Assembly (NCBI RefSeq): GCF_008729015.1
Contig: NZ_RKSM01000001.1
Coordinates: forward strand, 558,001-622,000
DNA from: Haloarcula sp. CBA1129
Lineage (GTDB): Archaea > Halobacteriota > Halobacteria > Halobacteriales > Haloarculaceae
Length of the DNA: 64,000 nt
Direction: 5' to 3'
The translations under genes were made by a program, and so were the position numbers. The notes under the pieces were generated by a model. The model saw only the letters and a list, made by a program, of their open reading frames with translations. It was not told where the DNA came from and did no database searches. This document shows, piece after piece, positions 16,281 to 24,098 of this stretch. The stretch's first letter is position 1; every line of letters starts with the position of its first letter.

Positions 16281-17105
16281 ATGGCGAAGACGGTGCTGAT
16301 TACGGGGGCGTCCTCGGGTATCGGGCGGGCGAGTGCCGAGGCGTTCCTTGCCGACGACTGGACTGTCTGGGCGACCGCCCGCGAGGAATCGGACATCGAA
16401 GACCTCGAAGAAGCGGGCTGTGAGACCGCCGAACTCGACGTGACGAACCCGCGCGAATGCGAGCGGGTCGTGGAAGCGCTCGTCGATTCCGAAGGGCGAC
16501 TCGACTGTCTGGTGAACAACGCCGGCTACCCGCAGTTCGGCGCAGTCGAAGACGTGTCGACGGCAGCGCTGCACGAGCAGTTCGACGTGAACCTCTATGG
16601 CCCGCATCGACTCATCCGCGAAGCGCTCCCGCATATGCGGGCTCGCGAGAACGGGACTATCGTCAACGTCTCCAGCGTCGCCGGCCGCATCGCCTTCCCG
16701 AATCAGGGCGGCTACGCAGCCTCGAAGTTCGCGCTGGAGGGACTCAGCGACGCGCTTCGGATGGAGGTCGAGGAGTTCGGCATCGACGTGGTGCTCGTCG
16801 AACCCGGCCCAGTCGAGACGAACTTCGACAGCCGCGCCGACGAAGAACTCGACAACCTCGACAAGTCCGGCGCGTACGACTGGCTGTATCAGGCCCACGA
16901 GGATTCGAGTCTGGTCGGCATTCAGGACGCGCTGTCGGTCACGCCCGGGACGGTCGCGCTGACGATCCGTGACGCCGCCAACGCCAGCAACCCCGAGCCG
17001 CGGTATCCCGTCGGTCAGGGCGCACAACTGTTGCTCATGCTCGACTACCTGCCGGCCCAGTGGCGCGACGCGGCGTTCGGCGTCATCCGGAAGCTGACGA
17101 GCTAA
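16281..17105 (+). CDS. Short-chain dehydrogenase/reductase
   Basis: A 274-residue Rossmann oxidoreductase. NAD(P)-binding TGASSGIG is at about residues 9-16, the NNAG motif in CLVNNAGYPQFG near 82, the catalytic serine in IVNVSSVAGR near 130, and YAASK with catalytic Tyr-Lys near 148-152. Its EPGPVETNF segment is typical of classical SDRs. ATG at 16281 (MAKTVLITG) starts the first beta strand; seven earlier codons are non-conserved. Substrate cannot be inferred. It lies 55 bases after endonuclease V and converges on the Get3-like gene 21 bases away. Confidence 0.88.
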   Translation: MAKTVLITGASSGIGRASAEAFLADDWTVWATAREESDIEDLEEAGCETAELDVTNPRECERVVEALVDSEGRLDCLVNNAGYPQFGAVEDVSTAALHEQFDVNLYGPHRLIREALPHMRARENGTIVNVSSVAGRIAFPNQGGYAASKFALEGLSDALRMEVEEFGIDVVLVEPGPVETNFDSRADEELDNLDKSGAYDWLYQAHEDSSLVGIQDALSVTPGTVALTIRDAANASNPEPRYPVGQGAQLLLMLDYLPAQWRDAAFGVIRKLTS

Positions 17106-17126
17106 CCAAGCCGCCCACTGCTCCCG

Positions 17127-18209
17127 TTAGTCCAGACAGGCCGCGACGACCGACAGCAGTCGCTCACCGCGCACTTCCTCGGCGAACAGCGGCACGCGGC
17201 GCACGTCGTGGCCGCGGAACATGTCCTGTGACCGGGCCAGCGCGTCTTGCTGGACCTGCCAGCGCCGGGCGCAGAACTCACAGTCGGCGTGGTTTGGGCC
17301 GGCGATGTCCACGTCCTCGCCGAGCACCTCGCTCGGGTCCTGCATCACGCGGTTGACGACGACGGTGCTGACGGGAATGTTGAACTCGCCGAGCTGGGCG
17401 AGCAGTCGCTCGGACTCGACGACTGAGAGTTCTTCGGGTACCATCACGATTCGGAAATCCGTCTTTTGTGGGTCCTGTAGAATCCCCCGGAGGTGCTCGA
17501 TCCGGTCCGAAAGCTCCTGCAGGTCCTCGATGCCAGCCTCGGCGTCGACGTTTTGGTCGTCGCCGAACATACCGGTGAGGTTGTCCATCATCCCCGAGAA
17601 CCGCTCGCGGAGCTGGAGGATCTTCCCGACCATCGAATCCATCGTCTCAGGGAGTTCCAGCAGCCGGAGGGTGTGGCCGGTCGGCGCGGTGTCGATGACG
17701 ACGCGGTCGAAGCGGTCGTCGTCGACGTAATCCAGTAGAAGGCGGAGCGCCGCAGCCTCGTCGGCTCCGGGCATCGACCCGCCGAGCAGTCCTTCCTCGC
17801 CGCCGATGGGGTCCTCTGCGCCCGCTGCGGCACCTGCTCCGCCCCCGCCGAACATCCCGTCGCCGCCGAGCAGTTCGCCCACGCCGCCCAGCGCGTCCTC
17901 CTCGACGCCGAGCGGCCCATCACCGACGGCGGCCTCCGGGTCGATTTCCGCGGCGTACAGCGGAATGTCCTCGCGGATGCGCGTCGGCGTCGCCGGGATG
18001 TCCGCCTCAAGTGTATCTGACAGGGAGTGAGCGGGATCAGTGGAGACAACGAGTGTCGCCGTGTCGTCGCGCGCGGAGGCCAGCGCCGTGGCCGCGGCAC
18101 ACGTCGTCTTGCCGACGCCGCCTTTCCCGCCGTAGAGGACGTACTCCGCCGCGTCGATTCCCGCGGGTGCGTCGATGTCATCGACCGCTTCGACGTCGAG
18201 TTTGCTCAT
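17127..18209 (-). CDS. Get3/ArsA-type ATPase with glycine-rich insert
   Basis: A 360-residue soluble ATPase of the ArsA/GET3/TRC40 group, probably a chaperone for tail-anchored membrane proteins. Deviant Walker A GGKGGVGKT is at residues 27-35, switch I VSTDPAHSLSDTL near 54-66, DTAPTGHTLR switch II near 172-181, and a CEFC zinc-binding pair near 313 typical of GET3 rather than ArsA. Between switch I and switch II it has a glycine-rich insert (about residues 100-148, GGDGMFGGGGAGAAAG). Arsenite efflux is less likely as no arsenic genes are near. Confidence 0.86.
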   Translation of the reverse strand: MSKLDVEAVDDIDAPAGIDAAEYVLYGGKGGVGKTTCAAATALASARDDTATLVVSTDPAHSLSDTLEADIPATPTRIREDIPLYAAEIDPEAAVGDGPLGVEEDALGGVGELLGGDGMFGGGGAGAAAGAEDPIGGEEGLLGGSMPGADEAAALRLLLDYVDDDRFDRVVIDTAPTGHTLRLLELPETMDSMVGKILQLRERFSGMMDNLTGMFGDDQNVDAEAGIEDLQELSDRIEHLRGILQDPQKTDFRIVMVPEELSVVESERLLAQLGEFNIPVSTVVVNRVMQDPSEVLGEDVDIAGPNHADCEFCARRWQVQQDALARSQDMFRGHDVRRVPLFAEEVRGERLLSVVAACLD

Positions 18210-18260
18210 GCCAGAAGCTACGCTTGTCCGGCCTTGAGTACTTCCCGAAAAGGAGTTGTC

Positions 18261-18422
18261 CTACTGTCTCGAGGACCGTGCTTCACGGACGTCCGCACCG
18301 TCCCGGAGTTTGTCCTCACAGTTTGGACAGACCCGGGGGCCATGGCCTTCGACGGCTTCTGGTGTAAAAACCCGTACGTACTGCTCGGTTACGAATTCAC
18401 CGCAGTTCTGACACTCGGGCAT
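18261..18422 (-). CDS. Small zinc-finger protein (DUF7563-type)
   Basis: A 53-residue protein beginning MPECQNCGEFVTEQYVRV, with a second pair in VCPNCEDKLRDG, so two CxxC knuckles forming a single zinc ribbon, and a C-terminal tail DVREARSSRQ. I recognise it as a widespread haloarchaeal small protein (DUF7563), from memory. Between Get3 and XPD-like helicase genes, same strand as both. Function unknown; small zinc proteins of this type are often nucleic-acid or protein adaptors. Confidence 0.78.
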   Translation of the reverse strand: MPECQNCGEFVTEQYVRVFTPEAVEGHGPRVCPNCEDKLRDGADVREARSSRQ

Positions 18423-18497
18423 CTATAGGTACACTCGTTCCACGATGTATATGCCTTCCGCTGTCAACGAAATCTTCCGGTTAATCAACAGGCGGCG

Positions 18498-20945
18498 CTA
18501 CTGGTGGTCGGCCCAGAACGAATCGAGCTGGCTCGCGAGGAAATTGGGTGTCATACGGGTGAACTCCTCGCGTTCGCCGGCGGGCAGGTACGGAGACACC
18601 GAATGCCGTGCGTCCGGCGTGTACCGACGGCCGACCAGCGCTCGCACCCCGACTTCGTCGACGCCGCGGATGACGCGACCGATGGCCTGACGCGCGCGCC
18701 GCACAGCCGGAACTGTCAGGGCGTACTCGAAGGCGTTGTCCTCGCCGAAGGCGTCGCCGTAGGCCCGCTGGACGCCCCGAACGCGGGGCGACCCGATGTT
18801 CACCAGCGGAATACCGACGACCGCACAGGTGGACAGCTTTTCGCCGTCGTAGTCGACCCCCTCGGTCAGCGTCCCGCGCGTCGACGTGACAATGACCTTC
18901 CCGTCGCCGCTGAAGAACTCGCGTTTCAGCCGTTCGGTCTCCTCGTTGCTCGATGATTCGTCGACGAGAACCGGCTTTTCGACGGCGTCCTGCAGGTACG
19001 CGCCAGCCCAGCGCGCTTCCCGGTAGTTCGGCATCGCCACCATGACGTTGCCCGGTGAGCGGGCCAGTGCGCGCAGCGCCTGTGCGTACTCGTCGCGCGT
19101 CGGATTCCAGTTGTCACCGAGCGGTCGCATCGTCTCGGGGTCGCCGCGGTTGCGTGCGGTAAACGGCGTCGCGTCGACGAGGTACGAGGCGCGGTTCTCA
19201 GGCGGAAACGGCAGGTCGTAGGTCGTCGTGCGGACCGGTCGCCCGTCGCCGGACCCCTCATCGGGGGCCGTTGACCCCGTCTCGGCTATCGAGTCCAGTC
19301 CCGAGACGCGGGTAAACACATCCAGCGGCTCCAGAGTCGCACTCATCAGGATGCCGCCTCCGAGGTCGTCGAAGACGTTGCGAAGGGCCGTCCCGGGCAT
19401 GCAGTTGTAACACACCAGTCCCGGCGTGTAGACAGCCTGATAGTCGGCGTCGAGGCTTTCCCCGTGATTCGGCGAGTGCTCCAGTTCGATCTCCCGGAGG
19501 AACGTCGCGTGGTCGCGCTCCCACCACTGTCCGGCCAGCACGCCGACGGCGGCACACACCGGCTGGCGGGTCAGGCCGAGCTGGTCGATCGCGTCCTCGA
19601 CAGCCGCGCCGACCTGCGACAGCGACCGCCAGAGTGAGCCGTCGTACCCCTTCCGCTCGGCCCATTCGGTCAGCTCGTCCTGCTCGACCGTGTCGGGGTC
19701 CCGAAGCGGGATTTCGCGGTCGTGCTCGGGGAGGACTGCCGGGTCCGCGCGCCATCCCTCGTGTTCGGCGTCGAGGAACGACTCGATGCGGTCGTCGAGC
19801 CACCGGACGAGGTCGTCGTAGAACTTCCGAGCCTGATCGACCGCGTCTAGCGGGACTTCTCGGGCGGACAGCACCTCACGCACCTGCGCCTTGTGGTCGG
19901 CGCTCTGCTGGGCGCGCTGGATGAGCGTTGTACAGTCGTTTCGCGCTTGCACGATGGTCTGGCGGCCAAGGCGGTCTGACAGGAGGTCCCGGACACGCTC
20001 TTCGAGTCGGTGGGCCTCGTCCACGATGACGAGCGTCTGGTCGTCGAGCACGTCCGACAGCAGCGGGCGGGAGCCGGGGTCGAACAGGTGGTTGTAGTTC
20101 CCGACGATGACGTCGGCCTCGGAGAGCATCACGCTCATTACCCGATGAGGACAAGTCCCGCGCTCCGTCGCCGCCGGGAGGTAGTCATCCATCGTCACTA
20201 CGTGCTCCTCTCCGGCTGAGAAGTCAACGGGCGAGCCTTTGTTGCGGGCGTACCAGTCCGCCTCGAACGGACAGTACAGCGGCGGGTCCGATCCCTCGGC
20301 CATCGCCTCCGGGGCCGTCGGCTGGGTCCGCCGGTACGGGGAGGCCGCACCCGCGGTCGAAAGCGTGTCCTCACCCAGCGTCGCCTGCTCGGCGGCGTCG
20401 GGGCGCGCGGCCGCGGCGAGGTCCTGTCCCTTCCGCGGGTCCCACCACTGGTCGTCGTCGGCTTCACCGGCGATTGCGGCGTCCGCGACGGCTGCGCCGT
20501 CCGAGCGCCCGTCGTCCTCGACTAACCGCGCCGTCGCCTCCCTGAGGTCCTCACAGCGGTCGTGCGTGCCCACGTCGTCCGGGAACTGCCCCTCGCGACC
20601 GTACGGGCAGAGGTCGCGCTTGCCGACCAGCGAGATGCCCTCGAAGGGCTCCGCTATGCCGGCGTTGAGCGCCCGCAGGTCGTCGACGAACTGCTGGAGT
20701 TGCTGTTTGACCGGCGTGACGACGACCATCCGCTCGTACAGGTCCGTATCGCGGACCAGCGTCGCGCCGGCGGTGAGCGCGGCCATCGTCTTGCCGGTCC
20801 CACAGGGCCCTTCCATCGCGAGAAAGCCGCGCGCCTTGCCTGCCTCGATAGCTCGTTCAACGGCATCGGCCTGATTCTCGTATGGCTCGTCGAAGCCGAA
20901 ATACGTGCGCCAAGACTCCGTGCCCGTCGAGGCGGGGTCTGCCAT
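18498..20945 (-). CDS. XPD/DinG-type iron-sulfur superfamily 2 DNA helicase
   Basis: An 815-residue 5'-3' helicase. Motif I GPCGTGKTMAAL is near residue 46-57, the DEAH box in VIVDEAHRLEE near 312, motif V/VI in a C-terminal half with ARQAIGRVIRGVDE near 764. Cysteines in KRDLCPYG, DRCEDL, YCPFEADW and GTCPHRVM are spaced for the 4Fe-4S cluster domain that XPD needs. An unusually acidic linker of about 70 residues (VADAAIAGEADDDQWW) separates the second and third of them. Role in nucleotide-excision or replication-fork repair is inferred from family. Convergent with nothing; tbp lies upstream. Confidence 0.88.
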   Translation of the reverse strand: MADPASTGTESWRTYFGFDEPYENQADAVERAIEAGKARGFLAMEGPCGTGKTMAALTAGATLVRDTDLYERMVVVTPVKQQLQQFVDDLRALNAGIAEPFEGISLVGKRDLCPYGREGQFPDDVGTHDRCEDLREATARLVEDDGRSDGAAVADAAIAGEADDDQWWDPRKGQDLAAAARPDAAEQATLGEDTLSTAGAASPYRRTQPTAPEAMAEGSDPPLYCPFEADWYARNKGSPVDFSAGEEHVVTMDDYLPAATERGTCPHRVMSVMLSEADVIVGNYNHLFDPGSRPLLSDVLDDQTLVIVDEAHRLEERVRDLLSDRLGRQTIVQARNDCTTLIQRAQQSADHKAQVREVLSAREVPLDAVDQARKFYDDLVRWLDDRIESFLDAEHEGWRADPAVLPEHDREIPLRDPDTVEQDELTEWAERKGYDGSLWRSLSQVGAAVEDAIDQLGLTRQPVCAAVGVLAGQWWERDHATFLREIELEHSPNHGESLDADYQAVYTPGLVCYNCMPGTALRNVFDDLGGGILMSATLEPLDVFTRVSGLDSIAETGSTAPDEGSGDGRPVRTTTYDLPFPPENRASYLVDATPFTARNRGDPETMRPLGDNWNPTRDEYAQALRALARSPGNVMVAMPNYREARWAGAYLQDAVEKPVLVDESSSNEETERLKREFFSGDGKVIVTSTRGTLTEGVDYDGEKLSTCAVVGIPLVNIGSPRVRGVQRAYGDAFGEDNAFEYALTVPAVRRARQAIGRVIRGVDEVGVRALVGRRYTPDARHSVSPYLPAGEREEFTRMTPNFLASQLDSFWADHQ

Positions 20946-20949
20946 TGAG

Positions 20950-20997
20950 CCGGGATTAGTCGTCCCGGTATTTGAACCGCGGGGTTCTACCCCGTGG
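20950..20997. repeat. Two hairpins between tbp and the helicase gene
   Basis: CCGGGA-ttagtcg-TCCCGG (20950-20968) is a six-base stem just outside the helicase start. A second, CCGCGGGGT-tct-ACCCCGTGG (20977-20997), forms nine pairs including one G-U. They sit downstream of tbp and upstream of the helicase, so either terminator or operator is possible. Confidence 0.4.
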
Positions 20998-21070
20998 CAG
21001 TCGCTTCAGCCAGAGACGAACGGAAAAACGGGCTGTGACTGACCGCCGCCCAGTCACTGGCACCGCGTGG

Positions 21071-21631
21071 TTAGTCCAGCAGTCCGAGGTCGCTTAGCCG
21101 TTCGACGATGGTGTCGACGGCCTCTTCCGCGTCCTCTTTCCGTTTCCCGCCGGTAACGACGAGCTTCCCCGAACCGAACAGCAGCGCGACCACGTCTGGG
21201 TCGTCGAGTCGGTAGACGAGGCCCGGGAACTGCTCCGGCTCGTACTCGATGTTCTCAAGCCCGAGGCCGATTGCGATGGCGTTGAGGTTGAGCGAACTCC
21301 CGAGGTCCGCGGAACTGACGATGTTCTGGACGACGATCTCCGGGTCGTCGTCGACCTGAATGTTCAGGTCTCGGAGCTTGTCGAAGACGATTCGCAGGCT
21401 CTGGTGGACGTCGTCCGTCGATTTCGCACCCGTGCAGACGATCTTGCCCGACCGGAAGATGAGCGCGGCGGATTTGGGGTCCTGTGTCCGATAGACGAGG
21501 CCCGGGAACTGTTCGGGGTCGTAGTCGGCCCCCTCCAGATCCATCGCAACGCTCTCAAGGTCGAGTTCTTGTCCGATACCGGTCGAAGCAACGACATTTT
21601 CGATGTCAATGCTCTCTTTTGGGTCGACCAT
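21071..21631 (-). CDS. tbp: TATA-box-binding protein
   Basis: A 186-residue general transcription factor that binds the TATA box and recruits TFB and RNA polymerase. Two direct repeats of the saddle fold are evident: YDPEQFPGLVYR near residue 37 and YEPEQFPGLVYR near residue 128, each followed by a KIVCTG or KLVVTG strand and a basic helix (GAKSTDDVHQSL; GGKRKEDAEEAV). The final four residues are GLLD. Haloarchaea carry several tbp genes, so this may be one of many. It is preceded by an AT-rich promoter and appears to be leaderless. Confidence 0.95.
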   Translation of the reverse strand: MVDPKESIDIENVVASTGIGQELDLESVAMDLEGADYDPEQFPGLVYRTQDPKSAALIFRSGKIVCTGAKSTDDVHQSLRIVFDKLRDLNIQVDDDPEIVVQNIVSSADLGSSLNLNAIAIGLGLENIEYEPEQFPGLVYRLDDPDVVALLFGSGKLVVTGGKRKEDAEEAVDTIVERLSDLGLLD

Positions 21632-21636
21632 GTAGT

Positions 21637-21668
21637 GTTTTAAATACCGGATTTAAATCATATAAACG
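21637..21668 (-). promoter_or_regulatory. tbp promoter with TATA elements
   Basis: Read on the minus strand, GTTTATATGATTTAAAT is followed by CCGGTATTTAAAAC and the ATG. Two TTTAAAT-like boxes flank a CCGG. The first lies about 24 bases from the start codon, so transcription should begin at or near the ATG. A paired box could let TBP control its own gene. Confidence 0.5.
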
Positions 21669-21832
21669 TTTGTGATGCTGTGATTACTAGTCGTTCTTCG
21701 ACCTCTACCACGTCCGACAGATTCCATTCAAATAGGGGTCTGTCGGTTGAGCGACCCTGTTGTGACCGTTTGGTCCGGCCCTGCAGTCTGCCAGCCGACG
21801 GTTACTGGGCCGCTGAAAACGAAGCTGTTCCG

Positions 21833-22273
21833 CTATGCGGTCCGGCCGTCGTTGTCGACGACGCTCGCAAACGCGACGTTTTCCTGTACGGTCTCGATCT
21901 CGACGGTCGGCGAGTCGCCCGGTTCACCGTCAGGAACGATGACGACGTACCCTCGTTCGACCTTTGCGATGCCGTCGCCCTGATCGCCGAGCGATTCGAT
22001 GGTCACGTTTCGGATTTCGCCCTCATCGACTGGCGGTTGCGGGACGCCGGTGTCGGCTCGCTCCGGGTCGGTATTCTGTGTGGGCGTCTGAGTCTGGGCT
22101 GTCGTCGCCGAGCCGGCGTCAACTTGCGAAAGCAGGCCTACGCGGTAGGTCTCGCCCGGCGAAATTGCGCCGTGAGACACTTCGCTTTTCGGAATTTCGA
22201 CGACATATCGGTCCCCATCAGTCTCTACTCGCGCACTGAACAATGTACTGAGTGCATCTGGAACTTCGACCAT
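21833..22273 (-). CDS. TRAM-domain protein
   Basis: A 146-residue protein. The last ~60 residues form a TRAM beta-barrel (RNVTIESLGDQGDGIAKVER through NVAFASVV), a small RNA-binding domain found in tRNA-modifying enzymes and as stand-alone archaeal RNA chaperones. The N-terminal ~75 residues (VPDALSTLFSARVETDGDRY) are a separate short beta-rich region, with a Thr/Gln/Pro linker (TTAQTQTPTQ). No catalytic domain is present. The gene is alone, between tbp and the methylaspartate genes. Confidence 0.82.
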   Translation of the reverse strand: MVEVPDALSTLFSARVETDGDRYVVEIPKSEVSHGAISPGETYRVGLLSQVDAGSATTAQTQTPTQNTDPERADTGVPQPPVDEGEIRNVTIESLGDQGDGIAKVERGYVVIVPDGEPGDSPTVEIETVQENVAFASVVDNDGRTA

Positions 22274-22343
22274 AGCCTACTGTACGGCTCATGATAGATA
22301 ATGGTCCTGCCCTGATGTGGTGAAAATTGCCGACAGTTGCCGA

Positions 22344-23534
22344 TTAGTCGTCGCCTTCGACGCGGTTGGTCTCCGTACTGACCCCAGCCTCATCGAGCAG
22401 TTCCGTTCTGTGCTCGTCTAGCAGTGGTGCGCGACCACCGGGCGAGGGCATCGTCTCGGTCATCTTTATTGGACTGCCGGCGATAGTCATCTGTTCATCG
22501 GCACCGGGCTGGTCGACATCGGTGAGCATCTCCCGGTCGTGGATGTGTGGGTCGTCAAAGATGTCGGCAGTGTTCTGGACCGGGGCGGCCGGCACGCGTC
22601 CTTCGAGCAGGTCGAGGAGCGTCTCCGAGTCGATGGTGGCGGTCCAATCGGCGATCTCGTGACGCAGGGACTCGCGGTTCGCGATCCGACTGCCGGCGTC
22701 GGGGTAGTCCGCAGCGAGGTCCGGTCGGTCCATCGCCTCGCACAGCGCCTCCCAGTGGCCGTCGGCGAAGGCCGCGATGACAACGTGGCCGTCGGCGGCC
22801 TCGAAGGAGTCATAGGGGAACAGCGTGGGGTGGGAGTTGCCCTGCCGGGTCGGCGACTCGCCGTCACAGGAGTACTGATACACCGTCCGCTCGCACAGTG
22901 AGACCATCGAGTCGTACATCGCCGTATCGACGTACTGCCCCTCGCCCGTGCGCTCGCGGTGATGCACGGCCGCGAGGATGCCAACGGCGTTCAGCACGGC
23001 GGTAAAGAGGTCGCCGACGCCCGGGCCGACCTTCGTTGGCGGACCATCCGACTGGCCGGTGATTTCCATGACCCCGCCCAGTGCCTGTGCAATGAGGTCG
23101 AACGAGGGTTGGCCCTGCCGGTGGGTTTCGCCCGTCCGCGGGTCGCCAAAGCCCCGGATAGAGGAGTAGATCAGGTCCGGATTGTGCTCTCGCAGCGTCT
23201 CGTAGCCGCAGTCGAATTTCTCCATCGTGCCGGCCTTGAAGTTCTCGACCACCACGTCTGCGCGCTCGACGAGTGAAAGGAACGCCTCGCGGTCCTCCTC
23301 CGCCCCCAAGTCGAGTTCGAGCGAGCGTTTGCCGCGGTTGACGCTCTGGAAGTACCCGCCGTAGGCCTCCTCGTCGCCGTCGTCCACGAACGGCGGGTTC
23401 GACCTGATGAGGTCGCCGCCGGGGCGTTCGACCTTTACCACGTCCGCGCCCATGTCTGCGAGCAACATCGTACAGTACGGTCCGGCGAGGACCTGTGTCA
23501 GGTCGAGCACACGCAAGTCGTCAAGCGCACCCAT
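22344..23534 (-). CDS. mct: Succinyl-CoA:mesaconate CoA-transferase
   Basis: A 396-residue family III CoA-transferase. In the methylaspartate cycle it moves CoA from succinyl-CoA to mesaconate to give mesaconyl-CoA. Family landmarks: VLDLTQVLAGPYCTMLLADM near the N-terminus, VKVERPGGD, DVVVENFKAG, and GPGVGDLFTAV with the catalytic aspartate near residue 175. The ATG at 23534 (MGALDDLRVLDL) was chosen over a nine-codon upstream extension. It is divergent from the mamA-citE1 operon whose products it needs, which supports the substrate call; from sequence alone other family III substrates are possible. Confidence 0.85.
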   Translation of the reverse strand: MGALDDLRVLDLTQVLAGPYCTMLLADMGADVVKVERPGGDLIRSNPPFVDDGDEEAYGGYFQSVNRGKRSLELDLGAEEDREAFLSLVERADVVVENFKAGTMEKFDCGYETLREHNPDLIYSSIRGFGDPRTGETHRQGQPSFDLIAQALGGVMEITGQSDGPPTKVGPGVGDLFTAVLNAVGILAAVHHRERTGEGQYVDTAMYDSMVSLCERTVYQYSCDGESPTRQGNSHPTLFPYDSFEAADGHVVIAAFADGHWEALCEAMDRPDLAADYPDAGSRIANRESLRHEIADWTATIDSETLLDLLEGRVPAAPVQNTADIFDDPHIHDREMLTDVDQPGADEQMTIAGSPIKMTETMPSPGGRAPLLDEHRTELLDEAGVSTETNRVEGDD

Positions 23535-23655
23535 GCAAAAACCACGACGGGGCGGCCGCATAAACCTTCTTGAACGTCCGTTATAAATTCCTTAAGGCCA
23601 TATTATCATGAAAGACCATTAGGTTTATCACTACCCGCCGATGACGGGGTAGTAC
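23535..23655. promoter_or_regulatory. Divergent methylaspartate-cycle control region
   Basis: 121 bases between mct and mamA. It contains TTATAAATT (about 23581) and a CCTTAAGG palindrome (23590-23597), plus GGTTTATCA (about 23622) serving mamA. A 7-base inverted repeat, ACTACCC (23630-23636) and GGGTAGT (23647-23653), covers the expected start of the mamA message just before the ATG at 23656. Confidence 0.5.
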
Positions 23656-24096
23656 ATGCCCCGGACCGTTATCCTCGGCGTGATTGGCTCCGACGCACAC
23701 GTCGTCGGCATCACGATTCTAGAGCAGGCGCTCTCGGCCGCTGGCTTCGAGGTCATCAACCTCGGTGTCCAGACGTCACAGGACGAGTTCGTCTCCGCCG
23801 CGAAATCTCACGACGCCGAGGCGGTACTGGTATCCTCGCTGTACGGGCACGCCCGTCAGGACTGCGAGGGGCTCCACGAGGAGCTCGACGACGCCGGGCT
23901 CGACGTGCTCACCTACGTCGGCGGGAACCTCGCCGTCGGGCAGTCCGACTTCGAGGAGACGCAAACGACCTTCCGGAAAATGGGCTTCGACCGCGTCTTC
24001 GACGCGGAGACCGACCCGGAGGAAGCAATAGCGATGCTCCGCGAAGACCTGCAACTGACGACAACAGAGGCGGAGCAGATCAGGGTTGACGGGTGA
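23656..24096 (+). CDS. mamA: Glutamate (methylaspartate) mutase small subunit
   Basis: A 146-residue cobalamin-binding subunit of glutamate mutase, which with the large subunit rearranges L-glutamate to threo-3-methylaspartate. The B12 motif DxHxxG is visible in VIGSDAHVVGITIL (about residues 10-23), with conserved SSLYGHARQDCEG and YVGGNLAVG segments that hold the nucleotide tail of coenzyme B12. The length fits the sigma/S subunit. First gene of the five-gene run; the large subunit begins three bases after the stop. Confidence 0.93.
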   Translation: MPRTVILGVIGSDAHVVGITILEQALSAAGFEVINLGVQTSQDEFVSAAKSHDAEAVLVSSLYGHARQDCEGLHEELDDAGLDVLTYVGGNLAVGQSDFEETQTTFRKMGFDRVFDAETDPEEAIAMLREDLQLTTTEAEQIRVDG

Positions 24097-24098
24097 CT

